A stretch of DNA of 64,000 bases. Origin: an uncultured Rhizobiaceae group bacterium (GTDB taxonomy: Bacteria; Pseudomonadota; Alphaproteobacteria; Rhizobiales; Rhizobiaceae). Each line of letters begins with the position of its first letter. Position 1 is the stretch's first letter. Below, piece by piece: positions 7,914 to 16,932 of this stretch. A program made the translations under genes and the position numbers. A model generated the notes under the pieces. It saw only the letters and a list, made by a program, of their open reading frames with translations. It was not told the origin of the DNA and did no database searches. The stretch is taken from NCBI GenBank assembly GCA_938010435.1, contig CALLUS010000004.1, positions 99,230 through 163,229 on the forward strand. The letters are read 5' to 3'.

Positions 7914-9466
7914 GCGGTTTGATTTCGAAATTTGCCACTGTTGGTGGTGCAACTATGGCCAGCCGTGTGTTTGGTTTTGCGCGTGAAGCCTTTATGGCAG
8001 CAGCACTGGGCACCGGCCCGGTGGCCGATGTTTTTTACACTTGTTTCAGATTTCCAAATCTCTTTCGACGGCTGTTTGCAGAAGGCGCATTTAATATTGC
8101 ATTCATTCCGCTTTTTGCCAAAGAGTTGGAAGGAGGCGGTAATGATGCGGCCCGCAAGTTCGGACAAGATGTGTTTGCGGTTCTCGCCTCTTGGCTGTTG
8201 CTGTTTACGGGCATTGCCATGCTGTCCATGCCGTTCTTGGTCGCCACCATTGTTGCACCCGGATTTACCGACAACTCTGAGAAATTCGATCTTGCCGTTC
8301 TCATGACGCGGATCATGTTTCCCTATCTGCTTTGCATGTCATTGGTGGCGATGTTCTCAGGCATTTTGAATTCCATGCGTCGTTATTTCTTGGCGGCCAT
8401 TGTTCCGGTTCTGCTCAACGTGATTCTTGTCAATATTCTCATTTATTCAATTTGGTGGGAAATGCCCGAGCGGGAAACAGGCATATTGTTGGCTTGGGGT
8501 GTCTTCTTCTCAGGCATCGCGCAATTCCTGTTTTTGCTCTGGGGCGTTCACCGCGAAGGGATGGGGTTCAAACTCACTTTCCCAAAACTAACTGCTCCGG
8601 TAAAACGCCTTATGGTCTTGATGGGACCAGGGCTGCTAACAGGTGGTGTTTTGCAGATTAATCTTCTGATCGGAACAATTATTGCCACCGCTCAAGATGG
8701 CGCCAATGCACTGCTCAATTACGCCGATCGTCTCAACCAATTACCCCTTGGTGTGATCGGCATTGCCGTCGGCGTTGTGCTTTTACCGGAATTATCGCGT
8801 GCTCTGAAATCTGGCAATCACGAGGAAGCCGAAAACTTACAAAACAGATCTTTGGAATTTGCTCTCGCGCTCACACTGCCTGCGGCAGTGGGTTTCATCA
8901 TGATTCCGGAAGACATTGTTCGGTTACTTTATGAGCGTGGTGAGTTTGATGCCATTGCCACATCGAAGACGGCACTGGCTTTGGCCGCCTTCGCAACAGG
9001 TCTACCGGCCTATGTGATGATGAAAGTATTCCAGCCTGCATTCTTTGCCCGTGAAGATATGCGGACACCGTTTTGGTTTTCCTGCATCATGGTTGTTACA
9101 AATATCGTTCTTTCTTTGGCGCTTTTCCCAACACTTGGTCATGTGGGAATCGCGATTGCAACGTCGGTTTCCGCATGGGTGAATTTGATTTTGCTGGTTG
9201 TAACCCAATGGCGACGTGGTGATTTCAAACCTGACAATTTAACCCTGCGACGTTTATTCATGCTTGGAATTTCCGCCCTCATCATGGGCGCTGTGGTCTG
9301 GTTTGCGAGAATGGTATTTGAGGATATTTTGATTGATGCAGGATTCTTCACGCAACTGATTGTAGTCGGTGGTTTGATCACTTTTGGCGCGTCGATGTAT
9401 TTCGCAATGTGCTTTATCTCAGGAGCTGTGGACCGCGCTCAAGTGAAACTACTCTTGCGCCGTTAA
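7910..9466 (+). CDS. murJ: Lipid II flippase MurJ (MviN)
   Basis: The product has 518 residues and alternating hydrophobic segments consistent with the 14-helix MOP-family fold. Family signatures are TMASRVFGFAREAFMAAALG near the N-terminus, ADVFYTCFRFPNLFRRLFAEGAF, and LNYADRLNQLPLGVIGIAVG in the middle. MurJ moves lipid-linked peptidoglycan precursor across the inner membrane. The start overlaps the glnD stop by 4 bases, so the two are translationally coupled, an arrangement found in many alphaproteobacteria. Confidence 0.97.
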   Translation: MSGLISKFATVGGATMASRVFGFAREAFMAAALGTGPVADVFYTCFRFPNLFRRLFAEGAFNIAFIPLFAKELEGGGNDAARKFGQDVFAVLASWLLLFTGIAMLSMPFLVATIVAPGFTDNSEKFDLAVLMTRIMFPYLLCMSLVAMFSGILNSMRRYFLAAIVPVLLNVILVNILIYSIWWEMPERETGILLAWGVFFSGIAQFLFLLWGVHREGMGFKLTFPKLTAPVKRLMVLMGPGLLTGGVLQINLLIGTIIATAQDGANALLNYADRLNQLPLGVIGIAVGVVLLPELSRALKSGNHEEAENLQNRSLEFALALTLPAAVGFIMIPEDIVRLLYERGEFDAIATSKTALALAAFATGLPAYVMMKVFQPAFFAREDMRTPFWFSCIMVVTNIVLSLALFPTLGHVGIAIATSVSAWVNLILLVVTQWRRGDFKPDNLTLRRLFMLGISALIMGAVVWFARMVFEDILIDAGFFTQLIVVGGLITFGASMYFAMCFISGAVDRAQVKLLLRR

Positions 9467-9517
9467 GCCAACTGCCCCATACAGCCGCGCAAATAGAAAA
9501 AAGCTTGGGTCCACACC

Positions 9518-10591
9518 ATGTCAAAAATTGAAGAACGCGTCTTTTCAGGCATTCAACCAACCGGTAATCTGCATCTTGGAAACTATCTCGGTGCGATCAA
9601 GCGTTTCGTGCCGCTGCAAAATGAATATAATTGCATCTACTGCGTGGTTGATCTTCATGCCATTACGGTATGGCAAGACCCTGCTGAGATGGCATCCAAT
9701 ATCCGCGAAGTCACCGCCGCTTATCTCGCATCTGGTATAGATCCGGAAAAGCATATTGTGTTCAATCAAAGCCAAGTTGCAGAACACGCTGAACTGGCTT
9801 GGGTGTTCAATTGTATTGCCCGTATGGGTTGGTTGAACCGGATGACACAGTTTAAAGAAAAGGCTGGCAAAGACCGCGAAAAAGCATCTGTTGGCCTGTT
9901 TTCATATCCAACACTTATGGCGTCAGACATTCTCACATATCGCGCTACCCACGTTCCCGTGGGTGAAGATCAGAAACAACATCTGGAACTGACCCGCGAC
10001 ATTGCGCAAAAGTTCAACAATGACTTTTCTGACCGTATTAAAGAATTATCTCTTGGTGAGCCTATGCAGGTGGGCAATGAAACCGTGCAAGGCTATTTCC
10101 CTCTCACAGAACCACTGATTGGCGGTCCTGCCGCACGAGTTATGAGCCTTCGTGATGGATCGAAGAAAATGTCAAAGTCTGACCCGTCTGATCTTTCGCG
10201 CATTGTGATGACAGACGATGCCGATGCTATTGCCAAAAAAATCCGCAAAGCAAAGACAGATGCTGATCCGTTGCCCGAAACCGTTGAAGGATTGGAAGGG
10301 AGACCTGAAGCAGACAATCTGGTTGGAATTTATGCGGCACTGACTGATACAAACAAGGCCAGTGTACTCAAAGACTTTGCTGGCGCGCAGTTTGGAACGT
10401 TTAAGCCAGCGCTTGCAGATGTTGCTGTTGAGAAAATTGCTCCAATCACCGATGAGATGCGTCGATTGCAGGCTGATCCAGCAGAAATTGATGCCGTTTT
10501 GAAAAAGGGTTCAGATCGTGCCCGCGAAATCGCTTGCGAAACATTGGCCGATGTGAAGGAAATCGTTGGCTTTGTGGGTGCACGACGCTAA
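9518..10591 (+). CDS. trpS: Tryptophan-tRNA ligase
   Basis: The 357-residue class I aminoacyl-tRNA synthetase has the HIGH-equivalent [11 protein letters not shown] near residues 17-27 and the KMSKS loop at 217-221 ([10 protein letters not shown]). The length and the FSGIQPTG opening fit bacterial TrpRS. It charges tRNA-Trp in the cytoplasm. It lies about 50 bases after murJ and before a universal stress gene, matching the usual order in this lineage. Confidence 0.98.
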   Translation: MSKIEERVFSGIQPTGNLHLGNYLGAIKRFVPLQNEYNCIYCVVDLHAITVWQDPAEMASNIREVTAAYLASGIDPEKHIVFNQSQVAEHAELAWVFNCIARMGWLNRMTQFKEKAGKDREKASVGLFSYPTLMASDILTYRATHVPVGEDQKQHLELTRDIAQKFNNDFSDRIKELSLGEPMQVGNETVQGYFPLTEPLIGGPAARVMSLRDGSKKMSKSDPSDLSRIVMTDDADAIAKKIRKAKTDADPLPETVEGLEGRPEADNLVGIYAALTDTNKASVLKDFAGAQFGTFKPALADVAVEKIAPITDEMRRLQADPAEIDAVLKKGSDRAREIACETLADVKEIVGFVGARR

Positions 10592-10627
10592 TCTATTTAT
10601 TGTTCTCATAACAAACGGCACAGTTAA

Positions 10628-11119
10628 ATGGTCACCAAAAGACAAGTTCGAGAAGAAGGCCACAGACGTAAGTTCTTAGCCGTTGTCGATTCGACCCCTG
10701 AATGTGCCAAAGCCATTCACTATGCGGCACGACGTGTGGCGGGAATTGATGCCGACTTGGTTCTGGTATACGTGATTGCTCCCGCTGACTTCCAGCATTG
10801 GCTGGGCGTCGAAGATGTTATGCGTGCAGAAGCAACAACTGAAGCCGAGGCCGCTCTTGCAAAGGCAAGCCAATGGGCCATTGAATTCGGTGGTACCACC
10901 CCTGAAACGGTGATTCACGAAGGCACTCCGGCTGCTGCAATCGAAGCGGTTATTGAGAATGATCCCGACATTGCATTGATGGTTTTGGCAGCCGGAGATT
11001 CAAGCGACGGACCTGGCCCACTTGTCTCGGCAATCGCAGGCAGCGGTGGCGCATTTTCTATTCCTGTGACTGTAGTCCCGACAACTTTGACCGATGAAGA
11101 CATTGACGATTTGGTGTAG
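10628..11119 (+). CDS. Universal stress protein (UspA family)
   Basis: This 163-residue protein is a single Usp domain: FLAVVDSTPECAKAIHYAARRV at the N-terminus, the VLVYVI strand, and a C-terminal segment LAAGDSSDGPGPLVSAIAGS that stands where the ATP-binding G-2X-G-9X-G(S/T) motif is found in the ATP-binding subclass. Nucleotide binding is therefore possible but not certain. It sits between trpS and nfuA and is probably read from upstream. Its role is not specified by the sequence. Confidence 0.9.
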   Translation: MVTKRQVREEGHRRKFLAVVDSTPECAKAIHYAARRVAGIDADLVLVYVIAPADFQHWLGVEDVMRAEATTEAEAALAKASQWAIEFGGTTPETVIHEGTPAAAIEAVIENDPDIALMVLAAGDSSDGPGPLVSAIAGSGGAFSIPVTVVPTTLTDEDIDDLV

Positions 11120-11181
11120 TAAAAACCACTGTTATCAAATGTGACCTTATGGCCCTTGATGTGGAGCCATGATCAGCCTAT

Positions 11182-11198
11182 TTTAGAGTTATTCTAAA
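11182..11198. promoter_or_regulatory. Irr-box/ICE-like palindrome before nfuA
   Basis: The sequence TTTAGAGTTATTCTAAA has TTTAGA and TCTAAA arms in perfect inverted symmetry around five bases. It differs at one specified position from the iron control element recalled for the Irr regulator of Hyphomicrobiales (TTTAGAA-N3-TTCTAAA). It ends 33 bases before the nfuA start codon. Irr responds to haem and iron status and is associated with Fe-S and haem genes, which suits an Fe-S carrier gene. The match is seen directly; regulation by Irr is inferred. Confidence 0.65.
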
Positions 11199-11231
11199 CA
11201 AGGGTTCAGATGGACCTGTAAGGACAAAACA

Positions 11232-11801
11232 ATGTTCATTCAAACAGAAGCAACACCAAATCCGGCAACTTTGAAGTTTCTACCGGGTGAAACCGTCGTT
11301 CAGGATGGGCCGTTTGAGTTTACCAGCGCAGAACAAGCGCTAGGTAAATCACCTTTGGCTGAAGGCTTGTTTGCAATTGAAAATGTAACCGGTGTGTTTT
11401 TTGGCTTTGATTTTGTTACGGTTACCAAAAATGACAGCACGGAATGGCCGCATCTCAAACCAGCAATTCTGGGTGCTATTATGGAGCACTATATGTCCGG
11501 GGCTCCCGTTATGGCCGGGAACGGTGTTCCTGACGCAGGTGATGGCGAAGAATTTATCGAAGAAGGCATGGAAGAGATCGTCGAAACGATCAAAGAATTG
11601 CTGGAAACACGCGTGCGCCCAGCAGTTGCGCAAGATGGTGGCGACATCACATTCCATGGTTTCAAACAAGGTCGTGTATTTTTGAAAATGCGCGGCGCCT
11701 GCGCTGGCTGTCCATCGTCCACTGCGACGTTGCAACATGGTATTCAAAACCTTCTGAAACACTTCATTCCTGAAGTGGAAACAGTGGAAGCTGTTCAGTA
11801 A
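11232..11801 (+). CDS. nfuA: NifU-family Fe-S cluster carrier (NfuA type)
   Basis: The 189-residue product joins an N-terminal Nfu_N domain (MFIQTEATPNPATLKFLPG) to a C-terminal NifU domain with the cluster-binding pair GACAGCPSS (Cys157 and Cys160). Such proteins receive a [4Fe-4S] cluster and hand it to target enzymes. A ribosome site (taagga) lies 7 bases before ATG, and an Irr-box-like palindrome lies upstream, suggesting iron-responsive control. Possible clients in this window include MiaB, QueG, Nth and HemW. Confidence 0.95.
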   Translation: MFIQTEATPNPATLKFLPGETVVQDGPFEFTSAEQALGKSPLAEGLFAIENVTGVFFGFDFVTVTKNDSTEWPHLKPAILGAIMEHYMSGAPVMAGNGVPDAGDGEEFIEEGMEEIVETIKELLETRVRPAVAQDGGDITFHGFKQGRVFLKMRGACAGCPSSTATLQHGIQNLLKHFIPEVETVEAVQ

Positions 11802-11807
11802 TTAGTC

Positions 11808-11830
11808 GTGCTTGTGGCAATCACAAGCAC
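11808..11830. other. Perfect 9-bp hairpin between nfuA and tsaB
   Basis: GTGCTTGTG and CACAAGCAC form a perfect 9-base stem around the loop GCAAT, seven bases after the nfuA stop. No T-run follows, so it is not a standard intrinsic terminator. A second small hairpin (CACTTCA-TTCC-TGAAGTG, 11760-11777) lies just upstream inside the end of nfuA. Processing, mRNA stability or weak termination are possible roles. Confidence 0.6.
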
Positions 11831-11846
11831 CGCTTAAAACCTCTAT

Positions 11847-12503
11847 ATGATTCTCGCAATTGATACTTCTGGCCCTATTTGTTCGGCCGCATTTCTGGAT
11901 TCCGGTTCCGGGCAGATCATCGTGCAACGTAGCGACGATATTGGTCGCGGCCATGCAGAATTGTTGCTTCCAATGATTGACGAATTGATGGAATCAAAAA
12001 ATTTGAAATGGAACGACGTTGAAGCGGTTGGCTGTTCAACGGGACCCGGTTCGTTCACCGGACTGCGCGTTGGACTTGCTGCTGCAAAAGGAATTGCATT
12101 TGCGCGTTCATGCCCCTGCATAGGTATTTCTGTATTTGAAGCTTTCGCCCGTAAAGCAAGCCAACCCGTCTGCGTTGTTTTGAATGCCAAACGCAATGAA
12201 TTCTGGTTACAAAACTTCAATGAATCAGAGGACGGGGCAACAGATGCCAAAGCCGTTTCAACCGAGCGCGTTCTTGATTATATTCCATCGCATATCGAAG
12301 ATTTGGCAGGGTCAGGCGCCATAGACGTGCAAAGGAAAGACGCACGTTTCCGCGTCCTGACAGATGCCGTATCACCGCCCATAGAAACCATTGCTCAATT
12401 GACCAATGAACGGCGATCCAACCCTACTCAGTTTCGGGCAAAACCACTTTATTTGCGTGCACCAGACGCGAAACCACAAGCAGGATTGGTATTCGCAAAC
12501 TGA
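11847..12503 (+). CDS. tsaB: tRNA threonylcarbamoyladenosine biosynthesis protein TsaB
   Basis: The 218-residue product begins MILAIDTS and contains GRGHAELLLPMI and STGPGSFTGLRVGLAAAKG, the TsaB fingerprints in an ASKHA-type fold. TsaB is the partner of TsaD in making t6A37 on ANN-decoding tRNAs. It overlaps rimI by one base (TGATG), the common tsaB-rimI pairing. The C-terminal half is less conserved, as is usual for TsaB. A tsaE domain is probably encoded just outside the right edge of the window. Confidence 0.95.
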   Translation: MILAIDTSGPICSAAFLDSGSGQIIVQRSDDIGRGHAELLLPMIDELMESKNLKWNDVEAVGCSTGPGSFTGLRVGLAAAKGIAFARSCPCIGISVFEAFARKASQPVCVVLNAKRNEFWLQNFNESEDGATDAKAVSTERVLDYIPSHIEDLAGSGAIDVQRKDARFRVLTDAVSPPIETIAQLTNERRSNPTQFRAKPLYLRAPDAKPQAGLVFAN

Positions 12504-12997
12504 TGTTGGGATTTGGCAAAAAAGAGTTTGTTGTGCAGAAAGCTGCACCTGAAGATTATGGTGCTCTTGCTGACTTGCACGCACTTTCATTCGCACGTGG
12601 TTGGTCAACGAGTGAGCTAGAAGGTCTGGCGGGACAACCCTCCGTAACTATTTTGTCAGCGCGCCTTGTTGGCAAACCAAAACTTGCCCCGGTTGCTTTC
12701 AATATTATTCGTCAAACAGAATTCGAGGCTGAGATACTCTCGATTGCTGTCGACACCACATATCGAAGGGCCGGACTTGGAGGGCAATTGATGCGGGAAG
12801 CCATTCTTCATCTGCAAGCTGATCGTGTTGGAACATTGATTTTGGAAGTTGATGCAACCAATGTCCCCGCCGTTACCATGTATCAAAAACTGGGTTTTGA
12901 AACGGTGGGCAATCGCCCGGGATATTATGCTTCAGACTCCCAAAGCTCCAACGCAAACCGTGCAACTGCATTAGTGATGCGGCTCGAATTGGCCTAA
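12503..12997 (+). CDS. rimI: Ribosomal-protein-S18-alanine N-acetyltransferase-like GNAT protein
   Basis: The 164-residue GNAT domain has the acetyl-CoA loop region DTTYRRAGLGGQLMREAI and the C-terminal VPAVTMYQKLGFETVGNRPGYY typical of RimI. It probably acetylates the N-terminus of a ribosomal protein, though other substrates cannot be excluded. It overlaps tsaB by one base. In several related genomes a Fur-family regulator gene follows rimI (from memory); none is present here, and plsC starts ten bases downstream. Confidence 0.88.
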   Translation: MLGFGKKEFVVQKAAPEDYGALADLHALSFARGWSTSELEGLAGQPSVTILSARLVGKPKLAPVAFNIIRQTEFEAEILSIAVDTTYRRAGLGGQLMREAILHLQADRVGTLILEVDATNVPAVTMYQKLGFETVGNRPGYYASDSQSSNANRATALVMRLELA

Positions 12998-13006
12998 GGG
13001 AAAACA

Positions 13007-13795
13007 ATGCTGAGAAATATCAGGTTTCTTTTGATTATACTCAGCATAATCATCGTGCTCATTCTTGTTGTGCCCTTTCAGTTGATTGCACTGATATTCG
13101 CGCGATTTGGTTTTCCGCAACCTGCCGGATATTTGCCTTTGGTGTTTCACCGTATCGTTTTGAAATTGGTGGGCATTCGTTTGACCATCAATGGTGATCT
13201 GCCAAAGCACCGTCCCTTGTTGTTGGTTTCCAACCATGTGAGCTGGCTGGATATTGTGGTTTTGGGAGCTGTGACGCCTCTTTCTTTCGTGGCAAAATCT
13301 GAGATGTTGAGCTGGCCGCTCTTTGGGAAAATGGCGCAATTGCAACGCACTGTATTCATTCAACGTGAACAACGTAGACAATCTGGACATCAAGCCAATG
13401 CCATTGCGGACAGAATGACCAAGAAGGAAATCATGGTTTTGTTTCCGGAAGGGACAACGACCGATGGTAACACGTTGTTCCCGTTCAAAACTCCCTTATT
13501 TGAAGCTGCACGGTTTGCGCTCGTGGCATCTCCTGTTGAAGAAGCACTCATCCAACCCGCAGCTATAGACTACAGCCATATCCATGGTCTCCCCATTGGC
13601 CGTGCTGAACGCACCCATGTGGCTTGGCCGGGAGATCTAGGGTTGGGAGAAAGTCTGATACCTATTTTGAAAAAAGGTGCATTGGATGTGACTGTCCATT
13701 TGGGCAAACCAATCGCATTCACTGAACAATCAAAGCGCAAGATTGTTTCCGCTGAAGCATCTGCAGCCATCAGCACCATGCTTTTGAATCGTTAG
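13007..13795 (+). CDS. plsC: 1-acyl-sn-glycerol-3-phosphate acyltransferase
   Basis: The 262-residue protein has an N-terminal membrane helix (RFLLIILSIIIVLILVVPF) and the acyltransferase blocks: the catalytic HX4D in SNHVSWLDIVV, then FPEGTTTDG. It acylates lysophosphatidic acid to phosphatidic acid at the inner membrane. It follows rimI by ten bases and is likely in the nfuA-tsaB-rimI transcription unit. An unusual intergenic region with nested inverted repeats lies downstream. Confidence 0.93.
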   Translation: MLRNIRFLLIILSIIIVLILVVPFQLIALIFARFGFPQPAGYLPLVFHRIVLKLVGIRLTINGDLPKHRPLLLVSNHVSWLDIVVLGAVTPLSFVAKSEMLSWPLFGKMAQLQRTVFIQREQRRQSGHQANAIADRMTKKEIMVLFPEGTTTDGNTLFPFKTPLFEAARFALVASPVEEALIQPAAIDYSHIHGLPIGRAERTHVAWPGDLGLGESLIPILKKGALDVTVHLGKPIAFTEQSKRKIVSAEASAAISTMLLNR

Positions 13796-13798
13796 TCT

Positions 13799-13880
13799 AT
13801 AATGCGTTGAATCTGCGCCATCAATTGCACCAAGATTGCGTATTTGATGGTACTTTTTGAATATTGATAAAACGCATTAT
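13799..13880. repeat. Nested inverted repeats between plsC and miaB
   Basis: Outer arms ATAATGCGTT (13799-13808) and AACGCATTAT (13871-13880) form a perfect 10-base inverted repeat. Inside them CCATCAA (13818-13824) and TTGATGG (13844-13850) form a perfect 7-base pair of arms, followed by a short T-run (tacttttt). The inner hairpin could end the plsC transcript, while the whole could fold as an 82-base RNA element or act as a binding site. It fits no structure family I recognise. Confidence 0.5.
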
Positions 13881-13971
13881 GCGCTAATCGCTCGACTCAG
13901 GTTTCATTGACAGATAAAGACACGTCATTGAATTCAACTGTCCGAATTTGGACACCGCAAAGGTCGATTTT

Positions 13972-15327
13972 ATGACGCAAACCAGCACCGAAAAAAAGGT
14001 CTTCATCAAGACTTGGGGCTGTCAAATGAACGTCTATGATTCCACGCGAATGCAAGACGCGTTGGAAGCTGACGGCTATACAAATACAGACGATATAACA
14101 GACGCCGATCTGGTGCTTTTAAACACGTGCCACATTCGCGAAAAAGCAGCTGAAAAAGTCTATTCCAATCTTGGCCGTATTCGCGCTTTAAAAAACAAAC
14201 GTGCAGGCACAAATCGCCCCATGACAATCGGCGTAACTGGCTGTGTTGCGCAGGCAGAAGGCAAAGAAATTTTGCGCCGTGAGAAAGCCGTTGACCTTGT
14301 TGTGGGGCCGCAAACATATCACCGTCTTCCTGAAATTGTCTCGAAAGCCAAAAACGAAGGTCGACAAGTCGACACTGAGTATGCCGTTGAAGACAAATTC
14401 GAATACATACCGTTGGCTACCAAGAAACAGGTGCAAGCACGTGGCGTGACGTCATTTCTCACTGTGCAAGAAGGATGCGATAAATTCTGCACCTTCTGTG
14501 TGGTGCCTTATACACGTGGCGCAGAGGTCTCTCGCCCACACAGCCAAATAATAGAAGAAGCCAAATCACTGGTTGATGCCGGTGTCCGCGAAATCACATT
14601 GCTAGGACAGAACGTCAACGCATGGCATGGTCTTGGACCTAAAGGCACAGAAATGCGCCTTGGTGAATTGCTCTACGATCTTGCGGAAGTTGATGGCCTC
14701 AAACGCCTGCGTTATGTCACCAGCCATCCAAAAGATATGGACGATGGTTTGATTAATGCTCATCGCGATCTTAATGTTTTGATGCCGTATCTGCATCTCC
14801 CTGTTCAAGCTGGATCTGACAAAATTCTGAAATCCATGAACCGCAGTCATACGGCTGCTGAATATGTGGACATTATCAAACGCGTTCGCGAAGCACGCCC
14901 GGATATCGCCATTTCTGGCGACATGATTGTAGGCTTCCCCGGTGAAACCGATGACGACTTTGAAGCAACTATGGAAATAGTGCGTCAGACAAATTATGCA
15001 TCTTGCTATTCATTTAAATATTCCATTCGCCCCGGCACACCGGGCGCTGAGTTGACAGATCAGATTGATGAAGACGTGAAATCAGAACGGTTGCAAAGAT
15101 TACAAGCCCTGTTGTTTGAACAGCAACAGGCGTTCAATGCCGGATGTATCGGTAAAACGATTGATGTTTTGCTTGAAAAAACTGGGCGTGAAGCAGAGCA
15201 ATTGATCGGTCGTTCCCCATGGTTGCAAAGCGTTGTCGTTCCGTCACATTGTGGAACTATAGGCGATACGGTTACAGTGAAAATTATCGACAAAAACACA
15301 AACAGCCTCATCGCTGAAGCTGTTTAA
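13972..15327 (+). CDS. miaB: tRNA-2-methylthio-N6-dimethylallyladenosine synthase MiaB
   Basis: The product has 451 residues from the chosen ATG. It has an N-terminal methylthiotransferase domain ([31 protein letters not shown]: three cluster cysteines), a radical-SAM core with C169-DKF-C173-TF-C176 in [10 protein letters not shown], and a C-terminal TRAM domain. It adds the 2-methylthio group to i6A37 in tRNA. An in-frame TTG eight codons upstream lacks a ribosome site; the ATG has aaagg before it. The enzyme needs two [4Fe-4S] clusters, a plausible client of nearby NfuA. Confidence 0.96.
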   Translation: MTQTSTEKKVFIKTWGCQMNVYDSTRMQDALEADGYTNTDDITDADLVLLNTCHIREKAAEKVYSNLGRIRALKNKRAGTNRPMTIGVTGCVAQAEGKEILRREKAVDLVVGPQTYHRLPEIVSKAKNEGRQVDTEYAVEDKFEYIPLATKKQVQARGVTSFLTVQEGCDKFCTFCVVPYTRGAEVSRPHSQIIEEAKSLVDAGVREITLLGQNVNAWHGLGPKGTEMRLGELLYDLAEVDGLKRLRYVTSHPKDMDDGLINAHRDLNVLMPYLHLPVQAGSDKILKSMNRSHTAAEYVDIIKRVREARPDIAISGDMIVGFPGETDDDFEATMEIVRQTNYASCYSFKYSIRPGTPGAELTDQIDEDVKSERLQRLQALLFEQQQAFNAGCIGKTIDVLLEKTGREAEQLIGRSPWLQSVVVPSHCGTIGDTVTVKIIDKNTNSLIAEAV

Positions 15328-15345
15328 TCCCAAGAGGACATCCAT

Positions 15346-16440
15346 TTGAGCCAAACTGACGGTTTACCCGATTTTATCAAGAATCCTTCTGAAAAATCTT
15401 TAATAAATAAGATGAAGAGACCGGAAGAAAGCGGTGCATCCGATATGGTTCATGTGGCGGTTGTCTATGATGACAATCATCGTGCCCAAGCACTGTTCGG
15501 ACAATATGACGAGCACCTTGCGATCATAGAGCGTGATCTGCATCTGGAAGCTGTGGCGAGAGGAAACGAAGTCACTCTTCGCGGGTCTGCAGTTGCGACC
15601 GGTCAAGCACGCCGTGTGTTGGATGCTCTTTATATACGTATCGAGAACAATGAAGAAATTACAGCAGGCGATGTGGAGGGGGCCATACGCCAAGCTATTG
15701 CCTCTGACGCACAAATGACGCTACCTGCATTGAGTGAAATCGGCTCAAAAAAGGGCAAACTCGCCATGGCCGGAATTTCGACGGCTAAGAAAACTGTCCA
15801 TGCTCGGACGCCAACCCAAGATGCCTACATTCGCGCTATGGAACGGGCAGAAATGGTTTTTGGGACAGGGCCCGCGGGAACAGGCAAGACCTATCTGGCC
15901 GTTGCTTATGCGGCTTCGCTTTTAGAACGCGGTGCTGTGGATCGTATCATTCTATCTCGCCCCGCTGTGGAAGCAGGTGAACGCCTTGGGTTTCTTCCCG
16001 GAGACATGAAAGAGAAAGTTGATCCTTATCTGCGCCCACTCTATGACGCGCTCTACGACATGATGCCCGGCGACAAAGTGGAACGGGCAATCACATCAGG
16101 TGTGATTGAAATTGCCCCTCTGGCATTTATGCGTGGACGGACTCTTGCCCATGCCGCTGTCATTTTGGACGAAGCTCAAAACACCACCTCTATGCAGATG
16201 AAAATGTTTTTGACCCGCCTTGGTGAAGGGTCGAAAATGATCATCACCGGTGATCCAAGTCAGATTGATTTGCCTAACGGCCAAATCTCCGGCCTTGTTG
16301 AAGCACTGCAAATTCTTAAGCCGGTTGATGGTATTATATCTGTCGCCTTCACCGCCAAAGATGTTGTGCGTCACAAATTGGTGGGCCGTATTGTGGAAGC
16401 TTACGACCATGCGGGGCAAGATCAGGCGGACTATCGGTGA
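15346..16440 (+). CDS. phoH: PhoH-like ATPase (YbeZ)
   Basis: This 364-residue protein has an N-terminal RNA-binding-like region and a P-loop ATPase domain: FGTGPAGTGKTYLAVAYA (Walker A), LSRPAVEAGERLGFLPGDM, and ILDEAQNTTSMQMKMFLTRLG (Walker B region), all typical of PhoH/YbeZ. It begins with TTG at 15346 after aagagga. It overlaps ybeY by 4 bases (GTGA), and the phoH-ybeY-corC order is widely conserved. The pair is linked to rRNA maturation and ribosome quality control. Confidence 0.95.
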   Translation: MSQTDGLPDFIKNPSEKSLINKMKRPEESGASDMVHVAVVYDDNHRAQALFGQYDEHLAIIERDLHLEAVARGNEVTLRGSAVATGQARRVLDALYIRIENNEEITAGDVEGAIRQAIASDAQMTLPALSEIGSKKGKLAMAGISTAKKTVHARTPTQDAYIRAMERAEMVFGTGPAGTGKTYLAVAYAASLLERGAVDRIILSRPAVEAGERLGFLPGDMKEKVDPYLRPLYDALYDMMPGDKVERAITSGVIEIAPLAFMRGRTLAHAAVILDEAQNTTSMQMKMFLTRLGEGSKMIITGDPSQIDLPNGQISGLVEALQILKPVDGIISVAFTAKDVVRHKLVGRIVEAYDHAGQDQADYR

Positions 16441-16922
16441 CTAAAGCAGCCTCCGTATTAACGATTGATTTCTCGATACAATCCGGCTCTTGGCCGACGC
16501 AAGCCGAATTGACCGGTTTGTTGGACAAAGCTTTGAGCACTGCAAGCAACTTATGCCCCTTCGATATGCCTGCTGGCGCGGAGGTGAGTGTTGTCTTTTG
16601 CGATGATGAAAACATTCAGGTTTTGAACAAGTCATTTCGTGATGAAGACAAACCCACAAATGTTTTGTCTTTTGCCAGCAATGATGGGGTTGAAATGACA
16701 TCCTGGTCACCGCTTTTGGGTGATATTATTCTTGCACAAGAAACAATCGAGCGGGAAGCTGAAGCTCAAAACAAGACATTTACAGACCACATAACTCATC
16801 TTCTGGTGCATGGTTTTCTACATTTGGTCGGCTACGATCACATGAATGATGAAGATGCGGAGAATATGGAAGATTTAGAACGCAAAGTTCTTGCAGCACT
16901 AGGCATTGCCGATCCGTATTGA
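16437..16922 (+). CDS. ybeY: Endoribonuclease YbeY (16S rRNA maturation factor)
   Basis: The 161-residue protein has the zinc-binding HX3HX5H motif HGFLHLVGYDH, with His125, His129 and His135, and the upstream NVLSFAS segment of the family. YbeY takes part in 3' processing of 16S rRNA and ribosome quality control. It starts with GTG overlapping the phoH stop, so translation is likely coupled. Confidence 0.96.
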   Translation: MTKAASVLTIDFSIQSGSWPTQAELTGLLDKALSTASNLCPFDMPAGAEVSVVFCDDENIQVLNKSFRDEDKPTNVLSFASNDGVEMTSWSPLLGDIILAQETIEREAEAQNKTFTDHITHLLVHGFLHLVGYDHMNDEDAENMEDLERKVLAALGIADPY

Positions 16923-16932
16923 GGACTTTAGA

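Noticed and set aside
13907-13935. Sigma-70 promoter before miaB (TTGACA at 13907)
   Set aside because: The -35 match is perfect, but no convincing -10 lies at a 16-18 base spacing.
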